This document shows positions 45,420 to 56,723 of a DNA stretch of 64,000 nucleotides, piece by piece. Source of the stretch: Diphasiastrum complanatum (taxonomy: Eukaryota; Streptophyta; Lycopodiopsida; Lycopodiales; Lycopodiaceae). The stretch covers positions 44,893,835-44,957,834 of the forward strand of contig CM055104.1 of assembly GCA_029204225.1 (NCBI GenBank), read 5' to 3'. Within the stretch, counting starts at the first letter, position 1. Every line of letters starts with the position of its first letter. A model generated the notes under the pieces. That model saw only the letters and a list, made by a program, of their open reading frames with translations. It was not told the DNA's origin and did not search any database. A program made the translations under genes and the position numbers.

Positions 45420-46820
45420 ACCTGTTTCTTGGAGTTGAGTAGTAGTATCTTGAGATGTATCCTCATGTTCATCACTTGGAAGGTCAATGAACGGATCATC
45501 ATCAGGAGGTATCCTCACTATACCATCTTTCCCACTGGATGTGTCTATCTTCTTAGCATCCTCATCTTCATACATCTTGGATTCATCAAAGATAACATCA
45601 CGACTTACTTGGATTTTGTTTTCCACTGGATCAAAACATCTATAGCCCTTCACATGTTCATCATATCCTAGGAATATACACTTGATAGCTTTCATATCAA
45701 GTTTACGTCTCTCTTCCTTAGGAATGTGTACAAAGGCCTTACATCCAAAGATTCGCAAGTGGTTCACCTTTGGCTTCTTCTTTGTGAATGCTTCCTCAGG
45801 TGTTATCTTTGGTATGGAAATGGTAAGACTTCTATTTTGAAGATAGACCGCCGTACTACATGCTTCTGACCAAAAATCTTTTGGTAGTTTCATCTCAGCT
45901 AGCATAGATCTAGCACTTTCCACAATCGTACAATTCTTGCGCTCAGCTACACCATTGAGAGCAGGAGTATGAGCTTGTGTAAATTGTCTTTTAGTCCCAC
46001 ATTGATCACAAAGATCATTGAAGTCATTAGACTTGTACTCACCTCCACTATTTGATCTTAGGACTTTGATCTTCCTACTTGTCTGATTTTCGACCAATGC
46101 TTTGAAGCTCTTGAAATTGTCAAATGCATCTGATTTTTTCTTCAAGAAGTAGATCCATGTCTTACGTGACATATCATCAATAAAGGTCATGAAATAGAAG
46201 GCTTTATCTAAGGACATGGTTCTCATAGGCCTGCATAAATCTGTGTGGATTAGATCCAGGATGTTCTTTGCTCTTGCAACACCACCTTTATTGAACTTCT
46301 CTCGATGTTGCTTCCCATATACACATGATTCACACATCGATTTCAAGTGGTCTTCTATGGTAGGCAATCCTGTTACCATCTCCAATTTTCTCATCAAACT
46401 GAGGCTTCCCAAGTTCAAGTGACCAAGCCTCTTATGCCACAACTCAGTTTGCAATGGAATGGACGATACGAGTCCATGTTGCCCCTTGATTGTAGCATTC
46501 AACCTGTACAATTTTGTATTGGGCTCCCTTACTCCATCCGCAATAACTTTGAACTTTTGGTTCACATCCTTCACAAAGAAACGATCATGGGCGAATTCTA
46601 CTTTCAACTTTTGATCAGTAATGACTCCAACAGAAAGTAGATTTTTTTTCAAACCTGGTACGTAAAGTACCTCCCTGATCATCCTGCTTTTGCCATCAGG
46701 TAGTTGGATTGAAACGATGCCTATCCCCTTGATCTTGCACACATCGCCATTTGCTTGTGAAACGGACGTTCCATTATCCAACACTTTCAAGCTACTGAAC
46801 CAATTCTTGTTACCCGTCAT
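44343..46820 (-). CDS. Chimeric open frame: copia integrase fused to MULE transposase
   Basis: One uninterrupted frame of 825 residues joins two unrelated transposon proteins. Residues 1-70 are the end of copia protease, 120-200 the GAG_pre-integrase zinc region (CESCVYGKQHREKF), 190-380 the integrase core. The first Asp (IHTDLC) and the Glu (NGVAERKN) are present; the middle Asp is changed to Asn in RSNSGGEY. The post-integrase region (SRDVIFDESKMYEDE) runs to about residue 465. From roughly residue 470 the protein is MULE-like and ends after the apparent intron donor at 44392. The fusion most likely arose by insertion or deletion joining two decaying elements. Upstream, a frameshift in the protease (DSGAKDT then a stop) cuts it from gag. 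Whether it is translated is unknown. Confidence 0.7.
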   Translation of the reverse strand: MTGNKNWFSSLKVLDNGTSVSQANGDVCKIKGIGIVSIQLPDGKSRMIREVLYVPGLKKNLLSVGVITDQKLKVEFAHDRFFVKDVNQKFKVIADGVREPNTKLYRLNATIKGQHGLVSSIPLQTELWHKRLGHLNLGSLSLMRKLEMVTGLPTIEDHLKSMCESCVYGKQHREKFNKGGVARAKNILDLIHTDLCRPMRTMSLDKAFYFMTFIDDMSRKTWIYFLKKKSDAFDNFKSFKALVENQTSRKIKVLRSNSGGEYKSNDFNDLCDQCGTKRQFTQAHTPALNGVAERKNCTIVESARSMLAEMKLPKDFWSEACSTAVYLQNRSLTISIPKITPEEAFTKKKPKVNHLRIFGCKAFVHIPKEERRKLDMKAIKCIFLGYDEHVKGYRCFDPVENKIQVSRDVIFDESKMYEDEDAKKIDTSSGKDGIVRIPPDDDPFIDLPSDEHEDTSQDTTTQLQETGWRGRDRHFGARRIEVVGDKRKEKDVPWDTFSPRSRSPDRKLPKPSFKAPAKSVIGKKNEAYDVQCKWRDIQVKLGACLGFDGLSRLFFKDCPSRVIPFVEEWHHIFNVGIPNQMGHGMPIWFMLCSDDKGKQHQGIALSMTMQVVFSRLGFMRPKAIVIDKSLVELQAISSVVEGDKASWELCGTELKKRACNILLCTFHVKKAWVENLLPKVSLEGHDELYKNMCLLIKSTSEEEFNRLFVDFDNRYAQAPDVLKYIHMGWTDPDVVWRRMWSNWGCQFLHGQMDTTNLIERAWLYLKYTILKGRLNHNITDLVNSLVGSSMATTQYGNTLMGFYKQKQVIGECPNVVLGIRVFLVW

Positions 46821-47486
46821 GTGTCTTTGGCTCCCGAGTCAATATACCACGCTTGATCATCTTGATTAAATGACAATGCAGATATGAAGATGCTAGAGTC
46901 CTCAATCTCACCCTCATCAACAAGGTTACCTGTTATTTTGGTTTCCCCTTGCCTTGTTCTGCCAGGAATTTGCAACATTCACTCTTCCAAGGCCCTTTTT
47001 ACCACAATGGAAGCACTTGCCTTTCTTCTTGGTCTTATTGTACGATCCCTCATCCTCCTGAGACTTGGCAAATTGTTGTTTAAACTTCTTCTTGCCCTTG
47101 TCCTTGCCTTGTTTTTGGCATGTCGCAAGTGCCTGATCGTCAGTATTCTAACGTCTAGCTTTCACCATTTCTCGCCATTGCTCTTCCTGCATCAAGATTC
47201 TTGTGAGCTCGTCAAAGGTTGGCAATCTTTCTCTTGATGATATTCCACTCACAAACATCTGATAGGGTTCTGCAATGCCACACAATGCATTGTGCACCAG
47301 CTCCACATCACGTATGCGCTCACCAATAGAATGTTGTTCATCCCTCATTGTTTTGATTCTGGTCATATACGTCTGAATGTGCTCTCCTTGTTCCATTCGA
47401 GCACTATTCAGCTTTGACTTCAGAAACATGATTCTTGACAGATTTGACATCTCAAACTGCTCCTTTAAAACATATCTAATAAACAA
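45420..47486 (-). pseudogene. Ty1/copia fragment 'B': gag end, protease, integrase
   Basis: Gag (47148-47486) begins abruptly with LKEQFEMSNLSRIMFLKSKL and continues IQTYMTRIKTMRDEQHS and LPTFDELTRILMQEEQW. A nucleocapsid region at 46970-47100 has KGKCFHCGKKG with the last Cys lost. The protease motif AWYIDSGAKDT is followed by a one-base shift before MTGNKNWFSS. Integrase follows in the 825-residue frame. RT and RNase H are absent. The gag end abuts the remnant of element C at about 47490, on the opposite strand. Confidence 0.85.
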
Positions 47487-47489
47487 TTG

Positions 47490-48116
47490 AGAAATTGTTC
47501 TATCTTTGGGTGCTTAATTCAGTTGAAAGGTTGTTCTGAGGATGATGATTCGTGAGAGAGATTTCATAGCATAAAGAAGAATTTTCCTAAGTTTAGCTTC
47601 TGAGGACAAGAGCAGTTCAAGGGGGAAGAATGTCATGTCCATGACCAGTACATAGGATTCAATATACTCCTAGTCTTGGATACACGATACTCTAGTGAAA
47701 CAAGCTGTTAATTATGCCATGTCATATTGGACGTGACTCGAAGTAACTAATATCCTTGTGAGGATCAGAACACACTAAATGGAGTTAGTACAAGGTTTGG
47801 GACAATGTATGCATGTGTAGAATTATCAATAACAATCTATGAATAGAGGAACCATGCATAGAGACTCTATTCTAGATGATTCTATGTATAGGGGAGTTCA
47901 GACCTTGCATGACTAATTGCATAGGTGGTTCTAGGCTCTATATATGTAAGTGCACAGGTGATTCAAAATACTACTAGTCTTGGATAGACTCCAGTCAAAC
48001 AAGATGTTAGTTATGCCACGTCATACTGGACGTGACACGAAAGTAACTAATATTCTTGTGAGGCCCAAAACACACTAAATGGAGTTAGTACAAGGTTATG
48101 GACAATGTATGCATGT
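47490..48116 (+). repeat. 3' LTR fragment of a C-type element with internal duplication
   Basis: A purine tract (AAGGGGGAAGAA) ends at 47630 and is followed by TGTCATGTCCATGACCAGTA at 47631, like the start of the LTR at 26068. Within it, about 150 bp beginning TACTCCTAGTCTTGGAT or TACTACTAGTCTTGGAT is repeated at about 47665-47815 and 47965-48116 (shared landmarks TGGACGTGAC, AAATGGAGTTAGTACAAGG and GGACAATGTATGCATGT). It ends where the A3 coding sequence begins. Confidence 0.6.
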
Positions 48117-50110
48117 ATTTAAGAACCTTTGGATGCACATGCTATGTCAACATTACTCTTGCTGATAGGGCCAAGGAGGATCCATCTTCAAGAAGAGGTA
48201 TCTTTGTTGGATATACGTATTTTCATTGGCTATCCTAATAAACATAAAGCTTATATAGTCTAGGGATTTAATATTTCAAGAACATACATACTATGATTTC
48301 AAACAACCATCGATAAACGATGCTATGTCATTTCATCCTATTTTACGTAGCATGGAATCTTCCATCGAGAATGCTTCTTCTACAAAACCTGTAGCTACAG
48401 CTATAGAAGCTGAGCAGCTGACAATACTCGTCATCAAACCAGACCAAGTCAGCTTGAACAGATCTGGATAAATTCAAGAAGAAGCATCATTACATTCTGG
48501 TCAACCAAACATCCGTAGATCCTCACGAACTTGAATAGTTCTTGAGAGGTATACACCTCAATCATTCTGGACTTCATCAGAAGAACCAGAGAGCCTAGCC
48601 GAATCAATTAACTCCAAGGATGTTGTGAAGTGGCAAGAAGCTATGAAAAGCAAGTACAACTCACTTCTGACACCAGACCTAGACACTGGTCGACTTCCCC
48701 ACTCACAAGAGAGTTATAGACAACAGGTGGATCTTCAAGAAGAAGAAGAACTCTAATAGTTCCATTGCTAAACGGAAAGCACGGCTGGTGGCTAAAGGAT
48801 TCACTCAAGTCCAAGGAGTGGATTATCAAGAAATTTTCAGTCCTCTCGTCAAGAAGCAGTCAATCAGGACTCTGATTGCATTAGTAGCCGTAGAAGACCT
48901 CGAAATGCACCAAATGGATGTCAAGACAACATTTCTCAACGACAACGTTGAAGAGGAGCTGTATAACTTCCAACCGGAAGGATTCGAAGTCAAAGGCCAA
49001 GAGCACAAAGTGTGCAAGCTGCATAAAGCAATCTACAGTTTGAAACAGGCCGCAAAAGCATGGTTCAATAGAATCAACTTTTATCTCATTCAATTGGGAT
49101 TAGCAAACAATTCAGCTGACTATAATGTTTATTCGAAGCATATAGGCACCAATTCAGTTCACATAGCTCTTTAGGTAGATGATACATTTATTTTGTCTAA
49201 CGACACTTCTCTTCTGCACACTACTAAGAGTAATCTGTCAAAGGAATTTGACATGGTGACTGATTTAGGAGCTGGTCATTCCTTGCTAGGAATTCACGTT
49301 ACTAGAAATAGGCTTCAGAAGAAGATCTATCTTAGCCAGCAGACATATGTAAAAGGCATTTTAGAAAAATTTCATATGTCTAATTGCAAACCAATTGATA
49401 CTCCAATGGATCCAAATATAAAATTGACTAAACCTACTTGTGCTGATTTTGATAGTGAAACACTCGACATAGCGAAGTACCCTTATCATTCACTAATAAG
49501 ATCTTTGATGTATGCAATGCTATGTACTAGACCAGATTTAGCATACACTATTAGCACGTTGAGTCAATTCATGTCTAATCCTAGGATCTCTCATTGGAAA
49601 GCATTAAAGAGAGTGATTGGATATATTCAGGGATGTTTAGATCACATTTTATGTTATGATGGAAATGCTATCGACCCACTCGTCCTGCGAGGCTACTCTC
49701 AGATTGGGGAGGAACAGTCTCTACTAGAAAATCTACCTCCGGGTTCTGTTTCTATCTAGTAGGGGGACCGATTACGTGGAACTCAAGGAAGCATAAATCA
49801 GTTACACTTTTTTTGACCGAGGCAGAGTAGATCGCAACATGTCAAGCTTCAAAAGAAACTGTATGGATCAGGTTGTTACTTTACGACTTACATCACACTC
49901 AGTTCAATGCTACCACCATTCTGTGTGACAACTTGAGCTGTATTTCACTGTCACCGAATCCCAGATTTCATGGCAAATCCAAGTACATAGAAATCCAGTA
50001 TCATTCGGGAGAAAGTTTTCTCAGGGCAAGTGATCCTTCAATACTACTCCACAACAAAAATGGTCGCAGACATCTTCACCAAAGCGCCTCCTAGAATCAA
50101 GCATTAGAAG
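48117..50110 (+). pseudogene. A3 integrase tail, reverse transcriptase and RNase H
   Basis: RT frame 48788-49174 includes AKGFTQVQGVDYQEIFS, MHQMDVKTTFLND and AIYSLKQAAKAWFNRINF. At the YVDD box (about 49171) the tyrosine codon is TAG, giving a stop before VDDTFILSND. The frame resumes at 49193-49759 (DLGAGHSLLGIHVTRNRLQK, CKPIDTPMDPNIKLTK, MLCTRPDLAYTISTLSQFMS), and RNase H continues to about 50110 (ILCDNLSCISLSPNPRFHGK, then NGRRHLHQSAS in a shifted frame). Several other shifts are present, so it is inactive. Confidence 0.9.
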
Positions 50111-50171
50111 TTCTTCAACATGTTGAACCTGACGAAGATACCAAGGCACCAACCGTGACCTTAAGGGAGAC

Positions 50172-51502
50172 TGTTAATTAACCCCACAGTTGTATCCTTG
50201 GAATTACAACTCAGACAACCAATTTATTTGAAGAATGTCTACAACGGGCTTCCGATTGATCTCCAGCAAAGGGTAACCAATCCTATCATAATTTCAAGTT
50301 CAAATGTTAAGTTCAATAATTTGAAGTCATTGAAGATTTGGCCATCTTCAAGGACTTCCACAAAATTAGCATTTAGAACAAATATGTAGAAATACATTAC
50401 TTTCACGACAGTCTGCAAAAATACTCTAAGTGACGTGACAGTCTACAGAAATGAGCTATGTTTGCGACAACTTCGTCTTTTTTCCATTGTCTTGAAATGC
50501 GAAACTAGCATAGTTCAACAGTTTAAACTATTTTGTAACAGCTTCGTCTTTTTCGCATTTTTCCGAAATGCAAAACTTAGGCACAGTTCAAAGTTCAACC
50601 ATTTTAGGACACCTTCGGCTTTTTCGTGAAAAACCCGAAGAGAGAGAAAAAGCGAAGGTAATCTATTTTGAACGAAGGACGTTCCCAACCACTTCCTAGA
50701 ATTTGTGAAGTGAGAGATAGCCACTTCCCCTAAAAGCAAAGTGAGAGAATTTGTGACGTCCTCGTCCGCGTCAGCGATCCCGAAATTGAATACACTTTGT
50801 ATATCTGCCATTTCGTCATTGTAGCTCAAATACTTCCTAAGTACAGTGAGATACTGAGTTAGATGACAAGCATTCATTGTAATTAGATACAGAGATGTGG
50901 TGTATAAATACATCGTCAAAGCACATTTTACATGATGCTTCGTCCATGAGACGTATTATTTGAGCCTCCCAGTTATGCCGCCATTTTTGGTTGTAATTGC
51001 TATTTTATTGTGCTTCAGTGTAGTGTAGCCGCAACATGCTTTTCTATCTATGTATAACGTAGATGAATGCTTGTTGTGATTGAATGCGCTTTTTTGCTGT
51101 TTGATAACGTTTGTTCACTCACTCTGATCAGAACACGGACGTCTACGACTCCTCAGTTTTTGATCAGACGATGGTTGTCTTTGACGCTTGAGGAACTTGC
51201 GCTATGACACTGCTATTTCAATCTATTTCAGAACTAAACTTCATGTTAATTTTCAGTAATACCACACACACACACAAACCATTTCTAATCTCTTCAGTGG
51301 ACTGTACTCTTGTTTTTGTGAGTATGAACTAATTTTTAAGATCCTGTTGGGCAACTAGAACACTTAAAGTTGTGATTATACTTAGCATAAGCTTTCTATT
51401 TGACTGTTTTTTCATCTAGCAGCTGATTGTAACGGGAGAGCTGTTCCGCAATATTCCTGCTCTCTTCTCCGTTCACGTTCTTCGCACTCACTTGCCCCAT
51501 CA
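50172..51502 (+). repeat. 3' LTR of A3
   Basis: Aligns with the A1 LTRs from TATTTGAAGAATGTCTACAA onward, including the paired CACTTC/GAAGTGAGAG motifs near 50690-50760 and a TATA-like GTATAAATAC near 50910. Both MITE sites found in A1 are empty here. Confidence 0.88.
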
Positions 51503-51745
51503 CTATGTATTCCATAAAGGTCTTACTGCAGACGAGAATATCATCTAGGAATACCACCACATAAATTGTTCATCATTTCCTGGAGCATCCGTTAACCCAA
51601 ATGGCAACACTAGGAACTCATAATGACCAAATCTAGAATGAAATCCTATCTTTTGGACATCTTCTGATTTAATTCTTATTTGATGGTACCCTGTCCTGAG
51701 ATGTATCTTGGTGAAATACTGAAGCTTTTCTTTCCATATCGATAG
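51503..51745 (-). pseudogene. Ty3/gypsy reverse transcriptase fragment
   Basis: Minus strand reads [47 protein letters not shown], then after a small deletion [18 protein letters not shown] with the FLDD catalytic pair intact. It is better conserved than the gypsy remnant at 3.4-5.9 kb and is cut off by A3 at 51502. Confidence 0.88.
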
Positions 51746-53130
51746 ATAGTTGCTAAAACGTTTTAAATACTAACTAGAAAAATGTATTGATGTAGCTTAG
51801 ATTTTGTACTGTTGCAAGTAGACGATGACATAGCATGTAGATTTTCATGTAGGAGGTTGCTAGTTGCTAGTAAGCATGCTACTAAAAATAAAAAACCAGC
51901 AATTAGGCAACTAAAAACTTGCAGCACCTAAACTATTGTTCTAGAATATTTCACACGTTTTTTTCCCAAGAATCATCATAAAATCAGAAGCACTTTAGGA
52001 GCAAGTGCGGGCTGAGGCCTGGTACCAGCGATATCTATTCTCTATTCCTGCCAAACTAAGTAGGGTTTACCGCTTGAGTCCCTTTGTACCAGTCTGCAAT
52101 TGTAGCAAGGACACAACTAATCTAGACCACCCAGTTCGTGAATTTGCAATTCATAGATGCCCCTTTCACTCTCCCAAGGTTATTCCTTGATTTCTATGTA
52201 GATTTAAAAAGGTGCCTATGGGGTAGCCAACCAAAATTAACGTTTCCCTTAAAGTATCCAAGGACTCTTTCGTTTCACAGCCCTGCCCTTTTACAACAAT
52301 GAATGGTTTCTTTTGTAGGTTTTAGTTTTGCTCATAGATGTGAGTAAGCCATTCCAATAAGCTAAACGATACACATTTCCTTCCATGATTTGATCCTCTG
52401 AAGAATTCTTTTGTTTTTTTGGCTTTCAGCCTCTTTAGGTTCGAACATAGCTTAATATACGAAACTCTGTTTTGAAGAGTTTGGAAAATTAGTCCCAGTG
52501 AACACAAAATGAGTATAACATAGGCTTTGTAGCACTCAGTTTCACTTTTAAACTGCCTCTATGTTCTCCAACTTGATAGTGGTTTCTCTTCCATATATGA
52601 GTTGTTATATTAGATATCAAAATATGAGAATTTACTACATGTAGCTGTCAATTTGGATGAGCTTTAGTCGGTTGATGTTGGTGCTAAAGTAGATGAAAGT
52701 GCTTTGAATTGGAAGTGTTACAGTGATTGCTGCCCAAAATAATTAATTATCTTTCATGTGAATGTACATGACTTACTAGTACCTTTAGACTTTATTAGAA
52801 TCTTTTTCCATGAATCCAGCTTCAATGCCCCTGAAATTGTAACTAACTATGCCAAAAAAATGTAGAAACCACATTTTCTCTTTGAAGCATTGAATTTAAC
52901 TCCTAAATCTAAAGCAACTATAAATGATGCATATAAGCAAAATTAGATAGAGAGAAAATGCCTAGCTGAATTTGTTCAATATAGGCTGAATTGATTGCAC
53001 TTAGTAAATGAATAAAGTCACGCTCATAAATAATATTTACACAAGAACAGTCATTGTCAGGGCTTGTAACTTGTAATTATAAGCGTCGTGCTTTGGTTGC
53101 ACCATTCTATTTTTCTAACAATAAAATTCT
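51746..53130. other. Intergenic, nothing recognised
   Basis: AT-rich, no recognisable coding or repeat structure on either strand. Confidence 0.45.
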
Positions 53131-53352
53131 AACTATCTATACCCAAGTTTATGACTGGTTGGTATTACCTTTGCAATACCAGTTCGATCCATACCAGTTT
53201 GAAGTTTGTAAATTATGTCTATGTTCATACCCCACTGGTACTAGAAAACTTATTTTTTTAATACCATAAATCCACTTGGTTTTAGAAAATGCGGAGTACT
53301 CAAATAGCATGACCGGGCTGGTATTTAAAATAGTGATACCCACCCAACAGTG
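53131..53352. mobile_element. Relic related to the A1 hAT-type MITE
   Basis: The right end (about 53312-53352) closely matches the right end of the MITE at 18484-19025: CCGGGCTGGTATT, then GATACCCACCCAACAGTG against AATACCCACCCAACACTG. It is followed by GTATTTAC (53353-53360); ATATTTAC occurs at 53033-53040 and could be a diverged 8-bp duplication. The left terminus was not recognised, so the extent is uncertain. Confidence 0.5.
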
Positions 53353-53372
53353 GTATTTACATATAGGAAAAG

Positions 53373-53391
53373 CCCCCCCCCCCCCCCCCCC
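53373..53391. repeat. Poly-C run of 19
   Basis: Homopolymer in AT-rich surroundings, followed at once by TAGGGGCC. The length may also reflect assembly uncertainty. Confidence 0.9.
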
Positions 53392-53409
53392 TAGGGGCCT
53401 TCTCCGAGG

Positions 53410-53475
53410 CTTCCCTCTTGTGAGGACCTTGAGGTCCGCGGATCAAGGGCGCCTCACAAGGGAGGGCCCAACCAA
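53410..53475. repeat. GC-rich inverted repeat
   Basis: TCCCTCTTGTGAGG pairs with CCTCACAAGGGAGGG, and inside it CCTTGA pairs with TCAAGG around GGTCCGCGGA. It forms a long imperfect hairpin in otherwise AT-rich DNA, directly after the poly-C run. Confidence 0.75.
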
Positions 53476-53479
53476 GGGA

Positions 53480-54010
53480 GCCTTCCATGGCCTAAAGTAG
53501 TGCTAGAAAATTTCCAAAAAGACATTTATTGTTGTTTTTAGTAAGGTTTCAAAATACACACTTAATATTTATAGTGAAATCACATAGAAAATTGAAATGT
53601 AGATTCTAGTTCTAAGAAGAGCTTGGTTATAGTTTGCAGCACCTTTGCTTCCAACGAATGAGAGCATGCCATATCAGCATTTTTTTCTTCTGCCAATAAT
53701 GTCCATACACATCTTTCGAGGTACTGGAGTATGGGGCCCCAGTTCAACTGAATTCTAATACGTAATGGATTCTTTGTGCTGATTACGCCCAATTTTTGGG
53801 CTTTTTAAAAAGCATAAAATGTCACTGAATTTTTTTTTAAGAATTTTAACACATTCGAAACGCGGTCAGATTGCGCGTCAGTCCACGTCAAATTGTGCGC
53901 GTTAGACTGCCACATGGCAGTTTCTCATTGGTCCAAAAAAAAAACCACAGTGCTGATTATGCTTTGTAAATGGCATGTGGAAAAGTCAAAGACTCCATTA
54001 CGCAATGGAA
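53480..54010. other. Intergenic, nothing recognised
   Basis: Contains GCGCGTCAGTCCACGTCA-type words near 53873 but no gene. Confidence 0.4.
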
Positions 54011-54132
54011 GGAGCCGGGCACAGGCCATTCTGCCCGGTAAGGATTTCCAAAAAAATTTGGGCTCTGGAAATCCTTACCGGGCAAATTTTTTTGGAAATC
54101 CTTACCGGGCAGAATGGCATGTGCCCGGCTCC
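54011..54132. repeat. Foldback: 50-bp arms, 49 of 50 paired
   Basis: The arm at 54011-54060 begins GGAGCCGGGCACAGGCCATT. Its reverse complement is at 54083-54132 with one mismatch, around a 22-base loop. The 18-mer GGAAATCCTTACCGGGCA occurs directly at 54067-54084 and 54094-54111 and inverted at 54032-54049. A transcript from either strand would form a long, almost perfect hairpin. No terminal target duplication was identified. Confidence 0.95.
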
Positions 54133-56723
54133 ATCCATGATACGTTATTCTACGGTTACCATCACGATGGACTAAACACACAAGTACCTTACCTATTTCT
54201 ACCGGGAACAAGAAAAAGCAAAAATCCCATATCTTCCATTTTCATTGGGAGATCATGAAATTTCACAATTGATAAATCTTGTTTCCTCTTTAATTTCTTC
54301 GTACCTGATTTTCCTCTTTCCGCTTTGATTGACTTCCTCGTCAACCCTACCCAGCCTCGTTCTTAGTGAATTTGTTTTCAGCCTTTGCATACCCAAATGC
54401 CTACTGGGCATGCTTTGTGCCAAGCAGAAAACTGTGGTGTCTTTGATTTTGTCAAATTGTGGGCAAAAGCAAGCTAGCCATGCAAACTTTATTGAATACT
54501 TACTCAGAACTCTTGTGCTCTTTTATGTACTACAGTATTAGAATTTGTGGTACAAAAATATTTTGCAGAAACTAACCATCCAGTTGACATAGATTGTCAA
54601 TTTTAGCTTTCCTTTAGATGCCAGTGGTTGTTATTCATACTCTGTTCAATGTTGGTTCTTGATAAGGCATTGGCAGTGGGCAGTGGGCACAAACACTTTC
54701 TCTTTACATTATTAAAGTGCTATGTAGCCGCCTATACAAGCCATGTGGGTTTCTTGGATCTAGAATCAAGCATCTGCAAGGGAGGTTATATTTTATTTTG
54801 GGGGAAGTCATTATCTTCTCCCCTGCTGTAAATGGGCATACTTGTCGATGTGACACTATCTTTTTCTGCACACTCACAGATTTCATACGGAGGTTGGGGG
54901 ATGGCAGCTATACTCAACAAAGATTAAAGTAGTCATGCCCTTTCCAGCTATCAGCCAATTTGATGCTACTTAGCATCTGAGTTGTGCGCAACTTGGGAAG
55001 TGGGCTGCAGCCTATGCCGTTAAATGGCTGGGAACCAGCTGGTTAAAGATTTTCAAGAGAAAATTCAAAAGGGACTACGGTTCTTCATGCCACTGCTAGA
55101 ATTTTTGCCTGCCTAGTTGGATGCTTGCACCTATAATAACCGCATGGATCAGCAATTTAATGCGTGTTCGTAAGGTATTGTAATATTGTATGCAATATAG
55201 CCAAAACTTGACGTTCTGTATAATATTCAACCATGAAAGGATTAAACCCCAGAAGTCCAATTACGAGGACGTAAAACAGGGGTGAACCAACCTCCGATTG
55301 CTGGCTTTTGAGCTTGTGCAATAAGATGACAAGGTCCAAGGCCCCAAGAAGATGGCATACTCTACACTAGGTGCTCTTCCTGCTGAATTAAATGAGGTGA
55401 AGTATATAAGATGTTTTCACCTCATCCGAAACCAGCCTTTAATGCATTAGATTGCTCTTGATTATGAGTCCCTCTTAGTGCAGGCCCGGAGTTCTGAGAC
55501 CACAAAGGTGAGAGCTTTTCAAATTTTCAATTACATCGCTGTATCCATGTATCATATTTTAAGTTCTATAGATAGATGCTCCACATATGTTTCAGATCAC
55601 GTCCTGATTGGTATGCAAAGTTTGAAGGGTAATCTTTGAATAGTCACAATTTGTAAGATTCACCTAGGCAAGAAGGTTGAATGTAACAGAATCTGGTTTT
55701 TCTGGTGAGTAAATTTCAAAAATCACAAAATCTCAGACTTAAAAGACTACCGAGATTCATATCAGTTTCTTATCCACGTCAAGCATCAAAACCAAAATTG
55801 CGTTGTTTATATTGCAAACTATTCAATCCTCTCGAGAAATCTCATGTTGACTGAGGGTTATAAGAAGGATTTCCATACTAGAGGCATTACTTCAAGGCAA
55901 TGAACATTTCAATCAAGAAATAGGATACTCTTAAGCCTAAAAAAGCGGCATGAATATAGCACACTGCATGAGACACTCATCCTAACGGATGCTTCAGCAA
56001 ATACCAAAAACTTTGAAAACTTGGAACAGTCTTGGCCTTAGGAACAGTTACTTTTGGCATGGTAATGACATTTCTTATAATTTCAGGCTGAATTCCAGAC
56101 AAATAAAGACAACAATCATACGAGAAACCAAGAGCATTACCTAAGGTGCTAGCAATTGCTTTGCAATTAGTGCTTTTAGGGCTAAAAAACAAAGATCTTT
56201 ATAGTAGAAAGTATTTCTCAAGTAGTATAAAATTGACATATCTCGTTGTATATAACATGCGCTATTGCGTATAATACAGTGGAGTTAGCTTCCTTGGTCA
56301 ATGGCAACTATAAGTACTGACTGCTAAGTAATGTCGCAGAGTGATATGGTACTCGAGAAAAACCTCAAAAAATTACGAAACCTTCAGCGCCTTGCTATCT
56401 GAGACTTTGCTCACGCCATAAACAGTGGAAATTCCATGAAAAACTAGATAACGAGACAGCAGTTCACTAATTTGAACTGCTATGCATCGTGCAAGGTTCA
56501 CTTTTGTAAAAGATCAAATGATGACATCTCATGCTTGAACAGCCGCTTCTAACGTCATTACCTGAAGCCTCAACTTGCTGACTGAACACAAGACAGCTTG
56601 AGATCGAAATTTAAATGAGGCAAGTAATCCGCTGAAGAACATATAAGGATCATGAACACCCTTCCAGCATCTAGAGAATGCTAGTCCTTCTGAGAAGTAC
56701 ACCGTTCGTAGGTTTTAACTTGA
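54133..56723. other. Intergenic, nothing recognised
   Basis: About 2.6 kb up to the 3' end of the glutaredoxin-like gene. No domain-bearing frame. The 3' UTR of that gene presumably lies just below 56723 on the minus strand. Confidence 0.45.

Larger units (their letters stand above)
48117..51502 (+). mobile_element. 5'-truncated Ty1/copia element 'A3'
   Basis: Third copy of the A family. It starts inside the integrase C-terminal region (FGCTCYVNITLADRAKE, RRGIFVGYTYFHWLS) at about 48117. It continues through the linker, RT and RNase H, has a purine tract (TTAAGGGAGAC), and an LTR from 50172 (TGTTAATTAACCCC) to 51502 (CCCCATCA). The LTR lacks about 100 bp after its start compared with A1. Sequence after 51502 is gypsy RT on the other strand, so the element landed beside or inside that remnant. 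Confidence 0.88.

Noticed and set aside
53893..54258. Frames on both strands across the 54.0-kb foldback
   Set aside because: They encode the same peptide forwards and backwards because of the inverted repeat; no independent coding evidence.
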